Shown here in pieces: positions 8,385 to 17,180 of a stretch of 64,000 nucleotides of DNA. A program made the position numbers and the translations under genes. The stretch is from Saccharicrinis carchari (GTDB taxonomy: Bacteria > Bacteroidota > Bacteroidia > Bacteroidales > Marinilabiliaceae). The notes below the pieces were generated by a model. The model was not told the origin of the DNA. It saw only the letters and a program-made list of their open reading frames with translations, and did no database searches. The DNA is taken from positions 434,001 to 498,000 of the forward strand of contig NZ_FXTB01000001.1 of NCBI RefSeq assembly GCF_900182605.1, written 5' to 3'. Every line of letters starts with the position of its first letter. Within the stretch, counting starts at the first letter, position 1.

Positions 8385-9806
8385 ATGATAAATAAACATC
8401 TAATTAGCATAATAACGCAACACTTTAAGCATAATCCTACGCCATCGCAGGAAAAAACCATCGAAAAATTTGCCGATTTCCTGACCGAACAAAATGAACA
8501 CCCTATTTTTTTGTTAAAAGGATATGCGGGAACCGGCAAAACTTCATTGGTGAGTTCCTTTGTTGAAGCCTTGGGTGAGTTGAATTTTAAAATGGTATTG
8601 ATGGCCCCAACGGGTAGGGCAGCCAAAGTTTTTTCGAGCTATGCCCAATACCCTGCCCATACGGTGCACAAAATTATTTACAGACAAAAATCGGCCAATG
8701 ATGGATTCGGATCCTTTAACCTCAATAAAAATTTAAAACCCGAAACCATATTTTTTGTTGACGAAGCTTCTATGATACATGGTTCTTCGGCCGAATATTC
8801 GGGTTTTGGAACCGGGAATTTAATGGAAGATTTACTAAACTTTGTTTTTGAGGGCCATAATTGCCGTTTGGTGCTTATTGGCGATGCGGCGCAGCTGCCT
8901 CCTGTGGGTAACTCGGAAAGCCCTGCTTTAAACATGGATACACTAAAATATTATTCAGAATCGGTAACAGAGTGCTTCCTGTGGGATGTGGTAAGGCAAT
9001 CCAGCAAAAGTGGTGTTTTAAGCTGTGCTTCGGATTTACGGTTTCAAATTGAATCAGAAAACATACTCGATAATCTTCCTAAAATAAATATAGAAGGTTA
9101 TAATGATGTTAAACGATTAACGGGCGAGGAACTCATTGATGCCATTACCACTTCGTACGATACCGTTGGTATGGACGAAACCTTAATTGTAAACCGTTCC
9201 AATAAACGAACCAACCTGTACAACAAGGGTATACGCAACAGTATTCTGTATAAAGAAGAAGAACTAACTGTAGGTGATATTATTTTGGTGGTGAAAAATA
9301 ACTACCACTGGCTAAAAAACAGCAAAGAAGTTGATTTTATTGCCAATGGCGATATAGCCGAAATTGTGCGGATTAAGGGATACGAAGAATTATACGGGCA
9401 CAGGTTTGTAAACTGTGTGGTTCGTTTATTGGACTATAAGGAGCTGGAAGTAGATGTTAAGCTGATGCTCGATGTACTTAATCTGGATACACCCGGCTTG
9501 TCGCAAAAGGAACAGGAACAGTTTTTTTATACCGTGATGGAAGATTATGTCGACTTAACACCAAAACGGAAACAGTACCAGGCAGTTAAAAACAACGATT
9601 ACTACAATGCCCTGCAAGTTAAGTTTGCCTATGCCATGACCTGCCATAAAGCACAAGGCGGACAATGGAAATCAGTTTTCGTTGATCCGGGTTTTGTACC
9701 CGACCAGAATATAAACCGCGATTATTACCGTTGGCTTTATACCGCTTTTACCCGCTGCACGGAAAAGCTTTATTTGGTAAACTTTAAGGAGGATTATTTT
9801 GAGTAA
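8385..9806 (+). CDS. RecD-like ATP-dependent DNA helicase (SF1)
   Basis: A 473-residue superfamily 1 helicase. Motif I is GYAGTGKTSLV (46-56). Motif II reads FFVDEASMI, with the DEAS variant of a DEXX box. Motif III is LIGDAAQLPPVG. The C-terminal half has a UvrD_C_2-like segment with the late motifs YAMTCHKAQGGQW and YTAFTRCTEKLYLV. It is much shorter than true RecD (about 600) and lacks RecB or RecC neighbours, so it belongs to the stand-alone RecD-like family of Bacteroidota. It is divergent from the DUF3822 gene set. Confidence 0.9.
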   Translation: MINKHLISIITQHFKHNPTPSQEKTIEKFADFLTEQNEHPIFLLKGYAGTGKTSLVSSFVEALGELNFKMVLMAPTGRAAKVFSSYAQYPAHTVHKIIYRQKSANDGFGSFNLNKNLKPETIFFVDEASMIHGSSAEYSGFGTGNLMEDLLNFVFEGHNCRLVLIGDAAQLPPVGNSESPALNMDTLKYYSESVTECFLWDVVRQSSKSGVLSCASDLRFQIESENILDNLPKINIEGYNDVKRLTGEELIDAITTSYDTVGMDETLIVNRSNKRTNLYNKGIRNSILYKEEELTVGDIILVVKNNYHWLKNSKEVDFIANGDIAEIVRIKGYEELYGHRFVNCVVRLLDYKELEVDVKLMLDVLNLDTPGLSQKEQEQFFYTVMEDYVDLTPKRKQYQAVKNNDYYNALQVKFAYAMTCHKAQGGQWKSVFVDPGFVPDQNINRDYYRWLYTAFTRCTEKLYLVNFKEDYFE

Positions 9807-10327
9807 TGCCGATTTGTCAATGATAACTTTTAATGCATTAGCCATAAGTGTATGGCGAAATAAACTTAAAATAAAGATGGGTATGTGGCAGGTGGTAATT
9901 TTTTCCCTCTCCTTAAAACTAACTTAATTTTTCGAAATGTAGATACGGCAGAGCTACTGTTCACCCCTGCTGCTTTGTTAATACTTGTAGTGGCAACTTG
10001 TTTTTTTTCTCAAAAAATCGGTTGTGCCCAATATCGGTAAAACACTAAAGGACTTTTTACTTCAGGAAGTATGGTATTTACCCTTGATGGATTTGTCTTC
10101 ATTTAAAATTAAGTGATTATGCGGTTGATAGCTAAAAAGGCCCACCGACCGTGCCATTTCGTTTACCCACTGCGCCGAGCCTCCGGTTAGCTTGCCGTTA
10201 TTGTTCATAAAGATAAAATCTGTCTTTTTGACTTTCTATTTAGGAAGTCGTATATTGGTGTCTGTTTTTCAGTCTGTTGTAGGTTAAATTACAGCATACG
10301 TATAATTATCAAAACTCAAATGTTATT
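9807..10327. other. non-coding or decayed stretch, start of accessory region
   Basis: 520 bases without a convincing gene. Short open stretches look protein-like but have no clear full-length reading frame. The best is the 48-codon minus-strand ORF listed at 10062-10208. A second plus-strand stretch around 9885-10050 reads like a hydrophobic segment (LLFTPAALLILVVATCFF) but lacks a start. This looks like degraded DNA from earlier genes. Confidence 0.4.
10062..10208 (-). pseudogene. 48-codon ORF, probable gene remnant
   Basis: An ATG at 10208 opens 48 codons ending in TGA. Its composition looks coding: GGSAQWVNEMARSVGLFSYQ is typical folded-protein sequence and the reading is dense in Bacteroidota-like codons. 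No domain is recognised and the reading frame is blocked upstream by a TAG nine codons before the ATG. It may be the end of a lost gene or a genuine small protein. Confidence 0.3.
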
Positions 10328-10600
10328 ATGGACGAACAAGCAAGATACCAAGAGGCAAAAAAACGTGCAGAGGAGATACGGGGTTTCTATCATCACCTTG
10401 TTAGCTACATTGTTGTTAACACAATTCTTGTTATCATGAACCTGGTATGGACTCCGGAGTATTTGTGGTTTATTTGGACTACTTTAGGTTGGGGTGTTGG
10501 TATAATTTTTCATGCCGTTTCTGTTTATGGAAATCTTTGGGGAAAGGCCTGGGAGGAACGTAAGATCAGGGAAATTATGGATAAGGACAAGCGATTTTGA
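10328..10600 (+). CDS. 2TM domain-containing protein
   Basis: A 90-residue protein matching the 2TM domain family. A charged N-terminal helix (EARYQEAK-like, ending KRAEEIRGFYHHL) is followed by two membrane helices (SYIVVNTILVIMNLVW and FIWTTLGWGVGIIFHAVSVY) and a basic tail (GKAWEERKIREIMDKDKRF). In other Bacteroidota this domain occurs alone or fused to LytS-like kinases. Nothing nearby suggests a partner. Confidence 0.85.
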   Translation: MDEQARYQEAKKRAEEIRGFYHHLVSYIVVNTILVIMNLVWTPEYLWFIWTTLGWGVGIIFHAVSVYGNLWGKAWEERKIREIMDKDKRF

Positions 10601-10798
10601 GTTAATTGGGTAGATAATCTACTGTAATATAGCATTGTATTGCTTTGCCGTACACTCCAGAAATCATTGGCTTTTTCTGCTATCGTGTAAATGCCACTCA
10701 AAGTTTACCTATATGAAAAGCAGCGGTTTTTAATTAACTTTTCAGTTTTACATTCACCTTTGTTTTATGGATATACTTGTGCTTTGGCACTTAAACCG

Positions 10799-11578
10799 CT
10801 ATTGTTTATATACATTGCTATAGCCTTTTATTAAATCTTTTCTTCTGACGTAAAAAACAATCATAATAATAATGGACAGATAGAATATAAAAATCCAAAA
10901 AGTGTTCATGCTTCCAGTAAACTCAGGTAAAATAAGCAGGTAATTAAAAGCGGCGTTAGCACTAATATGAGCCAGTATAGATGTTAGTACGCTTCTTGTA
11001 TAGTAATAAATCCAACTAATAAAAAGTGTTCCCAGAATAACCCATAATAAAAAAACCATAAAGTTCATTTGTAAGGGAATCCCTGTCCCGATCAGATATG
11101 CCGGAAAATGCCATAACCCCCATATTAAACCAAGTATTATACTTGAATAGAACAGATTGAATTTATTCATCAATCTTGGAAGTAAAAACCCTCTCCATCC
11201 ATATTCCTCTCCAAGTGCTATTAATATGATAATAACAATTTGAGGCATCAGTTCATAAGTTCTTAAGCTTAACATTGAAATTGCAAAATTCAAGGATGTG
11301 AGCATTGCTAAAAATCCAACGAGAGGAATTCCAATCAAGGAAAGAAGAAGCCATTTTATACTTGTTCTTTTGATTGTTTGTTTTACGAATAAATCATGAA
11401 CCCCTTTTCTTCCTTTTGTAATTGCAGTAAAAGCAAGAGCAAGTAATGATGGGGTGAAAACAGATAATATGGATAAGTTGGGATTATTTGTCTCGAAAGA
11501 GATATAACAAATTAACGAACTCAAGCCTATAGCAATTGTAGAGAATAAGATGATTTCTTTTTTTTCTTGTGAACTCAT
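10799..11578 (-). CDS. CPBP family intramembrane metalloprotease
   Basis: A 259-residue integral membrane protein with about eight hydrophobic helices. The CPBP/CAAX-protease (ABI) signature is complete: the Glu pair in GEEYGWRGFLLPRL and the His in GLIWGLWHFPAYL, which together form the metal site in Rce1-type enzymes. The substrate is unknown; in bacteria relatives act in bacteriocin self-immunity or membrane-protein processing. It stands alone in an accessory stretch, with no bacteriocin gene recognised beside it. Confidence 0.9.
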   Translation of the reverse strand: MSSQEKKEIILFSTIAIGLSSLICYISFETNNPNLSILSVFTPSLLALAFTAITKGRKGVHDLFVKQTIKRTSIKWLLLSLIGIPLVGFLAMLTSLNFAISMLSLRTYELMPQIVIIILIALGEEYGWRGFLLPRLMNKFNLFYSSIILGLIWGLWHFPAYLIGTGIPLQMNFMVFLLWVILGTLFISWIYYYTRSVLTSILAHISANAAFNYLLILPEFTGSMNTFWIFIFYLSIIIMIVFYVRRKDLIKGYSNVYKQ

Positions 11579-11918
11579 GGTCTATATAATTTTGATAGAT
11601 CTGAAAATAACGTTCTGCTTTTTTTGATTTGACTTTTATTAACTTGTCAACTATCTCATTCCGATTCTTGATAGTTTCAATTGGCTTCTAACGGCAGTCT
11701 GTCTAAAAACTATTTCAGGCAGCCTGAGTTTGTGTTAAATGTAGTTGATTTGAGAGACTATTGAAAATTGAATGCTGTTTTGATGATATTTTACGGTCTT
11801 TTCTTTTGCTCAATGTAGATACTATCATCCAACTTTTCAGGGTTTTCATGAAACCTTTCCCTTTCCGCACTGACAATTGATACTTTGCGATTTCATGAAG
11901 CTTTCGGAATCTATCACT
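11579..11918. other. intergenic region without recognisable gene
   Basis: 340 bases between the CPBP protease and the KilA-N chimera. Only short open stretches are present. The segment AGTCTGTCTAAAAACT near 11695 recalls the end sequence of some insertion elements, but no matching second end or transposase was found. Confidence 0.4.
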
Positions 11919-12356
11919 TTACGTAATTTTTTCTTTAATCAGTTCGGCATTTAAAGTTTCCAAATTTGATAAAATTGTTAATTCATTAATACTTGCAATA
12001 TATCTGATATTCATTGATTTTTTTACACGGTCAGGATTTGCTTCTCTCCAACCTTTTGCAGTGCAATTAACTGTGCTTCTTGTTCTCATCCAGTTCTGAA
12101 TAATGTAATCACTCCTTTCTGTGTCACGGAATTTGGCCATGTCTGTTAGGGAAATGAATTCTTCTTCATTTTGTTTGTAGAGAACTATCTCTAATTCATT
12201 AACGGTGCTGTTTTGGATACCATAAATACGACCAAGTTCTCTTTTGGTATATTTTCCAGTACTAAGTTCCGATAAGATTTTTAGTTTGAAACTCTCACTG
12301 TAACGTCTTGTTACATTGTCATTTTTATACATAATAACTACATTTTGTGTAGCCAT
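11919..12356 (-). pseudogene. chimera: IS3-type OrfA HTH joined to an internally deleted KilA-N protein
   Basis: A 145-codon open frame made of pieces from two families. Residues about 9-53 (NDNVTRRYSESFKLKILSEL, then GKYTKRELGRIYGIQNSTVN) match the helix-turn-helix of IS3-type OrfA transposase proteins. From about residue 54 the sequence becomes the start of a KilA-N domain (EEEFISLTDMAKFRDTERSD, IIQNWMRTRSTV). It then jumps directly to what is normally the C-terminal part of full-length KilA-N proteins (TAKGWREANPDR, ELTILSNLETLNAELI). Some 130-150 residues of the usual middle are missing, yet the frame stays open. It is probably non-functional recombination debris, but an expressed small DNA-binding protein is possible. 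Confidence 0.6.
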
Positions 12357-12591
12357 TATTTAGGACGGGTCACGCTTGCACCCAACTTTTCAATAAGCTC
12401 ATCCTATATGGGCATATTTCGCTTATGCATACGGTTATTTTGATTGTTAAATATAGCATATCAAGTTAAAATTTATACCCATTAGGTAGGGTATTTTAAC
12501 AAGGAGAAAAAAACTAAATGACTTGGTTGCTCTGTCTTCAAACAGGCTTGTCTGGCGCCAAATAGAGAGAAGCGATTGCCCGGATACAATA
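12357..12591. other. intergenic region upstream of the KilA-N chimera
   Basis: About 235 bases with no ORF of interest. It separates the accessory stretch from the pgm terminator. The first bases may belong to the mobile element that supplied the OrfA fragment, but no terminal repeat is seen. Confidence 0.35.
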
Positions 12592-12617
12592 AACCCCCGC
12601 CTTTTAAGGTGGGGGTT
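12592..12617 (-). terminator. intrinsic terminator of the rfbC-rfbD-pgm transcript
   Basis: A 10-bp GC-rich stem with one G-T pair (AACCCCCGCC at 12592-12601 with GGTGGGGGTT at 12608-12617) has a 6-base loop. A short T-rich tail follows on the minus strand. It lies 30 bases beyond the pgm stop. Confidence 0.8.
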
Positions 12618-12647
12618 AAGGGATTTGATTGACGCTATGTCTTTTAA

Positions 12648-14399
12648 CTAATCTATCTTTAAATCCTTAACAATAGCATTAATCTTTTGCTCGGCGGCAG
12701 CATCTGCAGTATAATATTCTTCGCGGCTGTTCATTTGCCCGCGTACTTCAAAGTAAAACTTTATTTTTGGTTCGGTACCCGATGGGCGAACGCTTATTTT
12801 TGAACCGTCCTGGGTGAAAAATTGTAATACATTGGATGTTTCGGGTAAATCAATGGGGCTGTCTGTCCCTTTAATTTTGTCAAATGCTTTTAATACAGCA
12901 TAATCTTTAACTACCGAAACTTTTGAGCCAGCCAACTCCACAGGCGGGTTCTCGCGCATATCTTTCATAATCTGCTTAATCTCGTCGGCACCCGATTTAC
13001 CTTTACGTACAATGTAAATCATCTTCTCCTTAGAGAAACCATATTCCAGATAGATATTTTGCAGCAATTCAAAGAGTGTAACGCCATTGTCTTTGGCCCA
13101 TGCAGCAATCTCGGCAAAAATAGCACAGGAAGCCACGGCATCTTTATCCCTTACATAATCGCCCGGTAGAAATCCATAGCTCTCCTCGCCGCCACAGATA
13201 TATTTTTTGATTCCTTCGTTGCGTTTAATCTTATCGGCAATCCATTTAAACCCCGTGTAAACATCAAAATATTCAATATTATTTTTAAGGGCTATGTCCT
13301 TTAACAGTTCGGTAGTGACAATGGTTTTAACGATATACTCTTTGCCGGTTAAAAGCTTGTTCTCTTTCCAGCGTTTTACCATGTACCAAGTGAGCAACAA
13401 GGCCGTTTGGTTGCCGTTGAGCAATATAAATTCCCCTTTTTCATTTTTGCAGGCAACTCCCAATCGGTCGGCATCCGGATCAGAAGCCATCACTAAATCG
13501 GCATCTATCTCTATGGCTTTGTCAACAGCCATTTTCAGGGCGGCGGGCTCCTCCGGGTTAGGCGATACCACGGTGGGGAAGTCGCCGCTCACCACATCCT
13601 GTTCGGGGATATTGATGATATTGGTGAAACCATATTTTTTTAATGCGGCCGGTATTAGTTTAACCCCGGTACCATGTATGGGCGTGTATATTATTTTTAG
13701 GTCGTGGTTTCTTTTTATGGCACCTGTGTCTAATGAAATGGACTTTACTTTATCCAAATACTTCTGGTCCATTTCTTCACCGAGTACTTCAATCAGGTCT
13801 TTGTTGCCTTCAAATTTTATTTCGTTAATCGATTTTATTTTCTGTACTTCATCAATCACATTGGTATCGTGCGGGCTTATTAATTGCGCACCGTCGTCCC
13901 AATACGCCTTGTATCCGTTATACTCCTTAGGGTTATGCGAGGCAGTAATGACGATACCGCTCTGGCATCCTCGTTCACGTATAACAAACGACACTTCGGG
14001 GGTGGGGCGCAAATCGTCAAATAAAAGCGCTTTAATGCCGCTGGCCGATAAAATGTCGGCTGATATTTGGGCAAACTCCTTACTGTTGTTGCGGCAGTCA
14101 TGGCCTATGCACACTTTTATTTCAGTTAAATCGTTAAACTGTTGGTTAAGATAGTTGGCAAGGCCTTGTGTAGCAGCACCAACAGTGTAAATATTAATGC
14201 GGTTGGTACCCGGCCCCATGATGCCTCTGAGTCCTCCGGTACCAAACTCTAAATCTTTATAAAAAGCATCTATCAGATCGCTTTTATCTTCGTTATTCAA
14301 GAGTGCAGCAACCTGTTTTTTTGTTTCCTGATCGTAATTTCCTTCCAACCACTGATTGGCTTTTTTTGTTACCAACGCCAAAAGTTCTTGATTTTCCAT
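12648..14399 (-). CDS. phosphoglucomutase/phosphomannomutase (alpha-D-phosphohexomutase)
   Basis: Interconverts hexose 1- and 6-phosphates and so feeds glucose-1-phosphate to RfbA and mannose or glucose donors to glycan synthesis. The 583-residue length fits the long PGM2-like group. All four family loops are visible: the phosphoserine loop TASHNPKEYNG (Ser154), the Mg loop DPDADRLG, the sugar-binding loop GGEESYGFLPGD, and the phosphate-binding loop RPSGTEPKIKFY. It lies 13 bases after rfbD on the same strand, which fits one transcript with the dTDP-sugar genes. Confidence 0.95.
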   Translation of the reverse strand: MENQELLALVTKKANQWLEGNYDQETKKQVAALLNNEDKSDLIDAFYKDLEFGTGGLRGIMGPGTNRINIYTVGAATQGLANYLNQQFNDLTEIKVCIGHDCRNNSKEFAQISADILSASGIKALLFDDLRPTPEVSFVIRERGCQSGIVITASHNPKEYNGYKAYWDDGAQLISPHDTNVIDEVQKIKSINEIKFEGNKDLIEVLGEEMDQKYLDKVKSISLDTGAIKRNHDLKIIYTPIHGTGVKLIPAALKKYGFTNIINIPEQDVVSGDFPTVVSPNPEEPAALKMAVDKAIEIDADLVMASDPDADRLGVACKNEKGEFILLNGNQTALLLTWYMVKRWKENKLLTGKEYIVKTIVTTELLKDIALKNNIEYFDVYTGFKWIADKIKRNEGIKKYICGGEESYGFLPGDYVRDKDAVASCAIFAEIAAWAKDNGVTLFELLQNIYLEYGFSKEKMIYIVRKGKSGADEIKQIMKDMRENPPVELAGSKVSVVKDYAVLKAFDKIKGTDSPIDLPETSNVLQFFTQDGSKISVRPSGTEPKIKFYFEVRGQMNSREEYYTADAAAEQKINAIVKDLKID

Positions 14400-14412
14400 A
14401 TTAGTTGTTTAT

Positions 14413-15318
14413 TTAGTTTGTAATTTCTTGTATTCCGACAGACCGGTCTGCTTTTAATATGCACAGGCATTTTTCAAGGCTCCAACCCCAATGAGGAATA
14501 TTTATTTTATAACTTGTTTTAATCTTACTTTTATTCAGCACGCTATAAAAAGGCCGTGGAGCAGCCGTGGGGTAATCTTTTGACTCGATGGGCGTAATCT
14601 TACAATCGATACCCATTATCCGGTGGATGTATAAGGTAAAATCGTACCAACTGCAAACGCCCTCGTTGCTATAATGATAAATGCCCGGCTTAAATATATA
14701 TATGCCATTGTGTATTTTAGTTATTATAGTTAAAATGGCTTGAGCCAAATCAATGGCATAGGTGGGTGAGCCCACTTGATCGGCCACTATGCTGAGCTCG
14801 CTTTTTTGCTTGCCCAGTTTTATCATAGTTTTTACAAAATTGTTCCCAAACTCGGAGTAAAGCCATGCTGTTCGTATAATCATGGAATCGGGTTGGGTTT
14901 CCATTAAATATTTTTCGCCCAGCAACTTGGTCTGTCCGTAAAACGACTCGGGCACAGCAAGCACATTTTCGCTATATGGTTTAAAAGTTTTGCCATCGAA
15001 TACGTAATCGGTAGAAATATGAATTACTTTAAAATTGTTTTGAGTGGCAGCTATACCAATGTTTTTAACTGCATCGGCATTTAGTTTTCGGGCCATAACC
15101 TGTTCATGCTCTGCTTTATCAACCGCGGTGTACGCAGCGCAGTTTATCAGGTAATCAATATCGGCTTGCTGGGTGTAAGTGATGAGCTGATCGGGGTTAC
15201 AGATATCGAGCTCCTCAATATCGGTAAAAACCATTTCCAGGTCAATATATTGGTCATGGATTGAACGTATACTTTGCCCCAACTGACCATTGGCTCCACA
15301 CACTAATATCTTTGTCAT
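14413..15318 (-). CDS. rfbD: dTDP-4-dehydrorhamnose reductase
   Basis: Last step of dTDP-L-rhamnose synthesis, reducing dTDP-4-keto-L-rhamnose with NAD(P)H. It is 301 residues. The Rossmann glycine motif is VCGANGQLGQSI near the N-terminus. The short-chain dehydrogenase catalytic set is HISTDYVFDG (Thr/Ser site) and the Tyr-Lys pair in FYGQTKLLGEKYL. It starts 12 bases after the rfbC stop and ends 13 bases before pgm. Confidence 0.95.
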   Translation of the reverse strand: MTKILVCGANGQLGQSIRSIHDQYIDLEMVFTDIEELDICNPDQLITYTQQADIDYLINCAAYTAVDKAEHEQVMARKLNADAVKNIGIAATQNNFKVIHISTDYVFDGKTFKPYSENVLAVPESFYGQTKLLGEKYLMETQPDSMIIRTAWLYSEFGNNFVKTMIKLGKQKSELSIVADQVGSPTYAIDLAQAILTIITKIHNGIYIFKPGIYHYSNEGVCSWYDFTLYIHRIMGIDCKITPIESKDYPTAAPRPFYSVLNKSKIKTSYKINIPHWGWSLEKCLCILKADRSVGIQEITN

Positions 15319-15330
15319 TGATTTGAAGTG

Positions 15331-15879
15331 TTAAAAATTATACTCAGCGTCCTTAAAAGGGGGATGCCCCTCATCCTTGTCTGAAATCACAATTTTATTT
15401 TCCGGTATTCCCCAAGCGATGGCCAAATCAGCATCATTATATTTAATACCTCTCTCGGCGGCCTTGTTGTACAGGTTGTCGCACTTATAGCTAAATAATA
15501 CTTCGGGGCTCAGAACCGAAAAACCGTGCGCAAATCCGCGTGGTATCATTAATTGCAATCCATTTTCTTCCGAAAGCTCCTGGCAAAAGCTTTTACCAAA
15601 GGTAGGCGAATCTTTTCGCAAATCAACAACCACATCCAGTATTTTTCCTTTAAGCACTTGTACCAATTTGGCTTGCGAATACGGTGCCAACTGATAATGC
15701 AGACCCCGTATCACACCATATTGCGACGATGAGTAGTTGTCCTGTTTAAAATCGTTTTCAATTCCGGCTTTTATAAACCTTTCCCTGTTATACGACTCTA
15801 AAAAAAAGCCTCTGGAATCGGCAAACCTACTTGGCTTAAGTACCAGCAAATCCTCAAATCCTGTTTCTCTTATTTCCAT
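15331..15879 (-). CDS. rfbC: dTDP-4-dehydrorhamnose 3,5-epimerase
   Basis: Cupin-fold epimerase acting between RfbB and RfbD in dTDP-L-rhamnose synthesis. It is 182 residues, the usual length. Signature segments are DSRGFFLESYN, the catalytic His region GVIRGLHYQLAP, LVQVLKGKILDVVVDLR, and the Asp/Tyr region MIPRGFAHGFSVLS. It is the first gene of the tight rfbC-rfbD-pgm set and has a candidate promoter about 130 bases upstream. Confidence 0.96.
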   Translation of the reverse strand: MEIRETGFEDLLVLKPSRFADSRGFFLESYNRERFIKAGIENDFKQDNYSSSQYGVIRGLHYQLAPYSQAKLVQVLKGKILDVVVDLRKDSPTFGKSFCQELSEENGLQLMIPRGFAHGFSVLSPEVLFSYKCDNLYNKAAERGIKYNDADLAIAWGIPENKIVISDKDEGHPPFKDAEYNF

Positions 15880-16007
15880 TTTTATTTTAATAATATAACT
15901 GCGTGCCAGCTAAGGTAGTGATGGTAATTATAAATAAATGCTAATTTGAGCGTACTTAAATTATTATAAAATTAAAGTTAAGGCTTAGCTCTTGTTTATT
16001 TTACGTA

Positions 16008-16015
16008 CAAAGCTA
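16008..16015 (-). promoter_or_regulatory. candidate -7 element for rfbC-rfbD-pgm
   Basis: On the minus strand this reads TAGCTTTG, a full match to TAnnTTTG. The leader to the rfbC start would be about 120 bases. Confidence 0.4.
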
Positions 16016-16021
16016 TGGCCG

Positions 16022-16042
16022 ACTGCTGCTTACAGCAGCAGT
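16022..16042. promoter_or_regulatory. perfect inverted repeat upstream of the rfbC promoter (operator candidate)
   Basis: ACTGCTGCT (16022-16030) and AGCAGCAGT (16034-16042) are exact reverse complements with a 3-base spacer. The repeat begins six bases upstream of the -7-like element and so covers the spacer where RNA polymerase would bind. There is no T-run on either side, so it is unlikely to be a terminator. Confidence 0.4.
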
Positions 16043-16198
16043 TGAGTAAAGGCGATACCTATTGAGCAGAAGTTAAACTTTTGAAAAAAAAGATTATACT
16101 GGAATGAAAATAGACAGCCTGCCCGCCAAATTAATATCTGGATATTAAATTTTATTGATGTGGAAACCGAAATAATATCTTACGTAATTTGGGCTAAA

Positions 16199-17071
16199 CT
16201 ATTTTGCAATATGTTTTAAATATACCCCATATTGGTTTTTCTTTAAAGGTTTGGCAAGTTCAAGCAGTTGAGCTTTGTTAATAAAACCCATATTATATGC
16301 TATTTCTTCTATACAGGAAACCATTAGTCCCTGTCGTCTTTCAATGGTGGCAATAAAGTTTGATGCCTCCAACATGCTATCGTGGGTGCCGGTATCGAGC
16401 CAGGCCATACCGCGGCTCATCAAATTAACCTTAAGACGATTTTCTGCCAGATACAATTTGTTCAAATCGGTAATTTCCAGTTCGCCGCGTTTTGAGGGCT
16501 TCAGTCCTTTGGCTTTTTCAACTACTGTGTTATCATAAAAATAGAGCCCTGTTACAGCATAATTTGATTTAGGCTTTAGGGGTTTTTCTTCCAGGCTTAC
16601 AACATTATTCTTTTGATCGAATTCTGCGACTCCATATCGCTCGGGATCGGTTACATAGTATCCAAAAACCGTTGCGCCCTCATTCGTCTCCACTGTTTTA
16701 GCTAATAATTTGGGTAGTTCAAAGCCGTAAAAAATATTGTCGCCCAAAATTAAGCATACATTGTCGTTGCCAATAAATTCTTCGCCAATGATAAAGGCTT
16801 GTGCCAATCCATCGGGACTTGGCTGCTCTGCATAGCTAAGGGATATGCCCAGCTGGCTGCCATCGCCAAATAAATTTTTGTACAAAGGCAAATCGTGAGG
16901 GGTAGATATAATCAGTATTTCGCGGATACCCGAGAGCATTAAAACAGACAATGGATAGTAGATCATCGGTTTGTTGTAAACGGGGATAATCTGTTTAGAA
17001 ATGCTCTGCGTAATAGGGTAGAGCCTGGTTCCCGATCCACCTGCCAAAATTATTCCTTTGTAATTTGCCAT
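16199..17071 (-). CDS. rfbA: glucose-1-phosphate thymidylyltransferase
   Basis: Makes dTDP-glucose from dTTP and glucose-1-phosphate, the first committed step to dTDP-rhamnose. It is 290 residues, the standard short (RmlA) form. The nucleotide-binding motif is [14 protein letters not shown], followed by [27 protein letters not shown] and [19 protein letters not shown]. It lies 109 bases after the UDP-xylose synthase gene and 319 bases before rfbC. Confidence 0.97.
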   Translation of the reverse strand: MANYKGIILAGGSGTRLYPITQSISKQIIPVYNKPMIYYPLSVLMLSGIREILIISTPHDLPLYKNLFGDGSQLGISLSYAEQPSPDGLAQAFIIGEEFIGNDNVCLILGDNIFYGFELPKLLAKTVETNEGATVFGYYVTDPERYGVAEFDQKNNVVSLEEKPLKPKSNYAVTGLYFYDNTVVEKAKGLKPSKRGELEITDLNKLYLAENRLKVNLMSRGMAWLDTGTHDSMLEASNFIATIERRQGLMVSCIEEIAYNMGFINKAQLLELAKPLKKNQYGVYLKHIAK

Positions 17072-17180
17072 AACTGTATTGTTTTATGTTGATGTCGAAA
17101 TGTAAATTTTAACCACAATGTGCGCAAAGGCAGCACAATGTTCACCATATTTTTTAGTGCCTATTGCGCATTCATCGTAT

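Larger units (their letters stand above)
15880..16198. other. intergenic region between rfbA and rfbC
   Basis: 319 bases with no ORF. It carries a -7-like element (16008-16015, minus strand) and, immediately upstream of it, a perfect inverted repeat (16022-16042). It breaks the rfb genes into two transcription units, and this is where rfbB could have been expected. Confidence 0.5.

Noticed and set aside
8385-9806. RecD-like helicase as the RecD subunit of RecBCD
   Set aside because: It is shorter than RecD, and no recB or recC gene is in the window.
9885-10050. Hydrophobic plus-strand open stretch (LLILVVATCFF) as a small membrane gene
   Set aside because: No start codon in frame and a stop soon upstream; treated as decayed sequence.
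10799-12356. CPBP protease and KilA-N chimera considered as a phage-defence or bacteriocin immunity island
   Set aside because: No toxin, nuclease or other defence component was found within the stretch; the KilA-N piece is internally deleted.
13294-14154. A 286-codon open frame on the plus strand across pgm
   Set aside because: It lies wholly antisense to the well-supported pgm gene, has no family signature, and its residue composition reflects the opposite strand's codon pattern.
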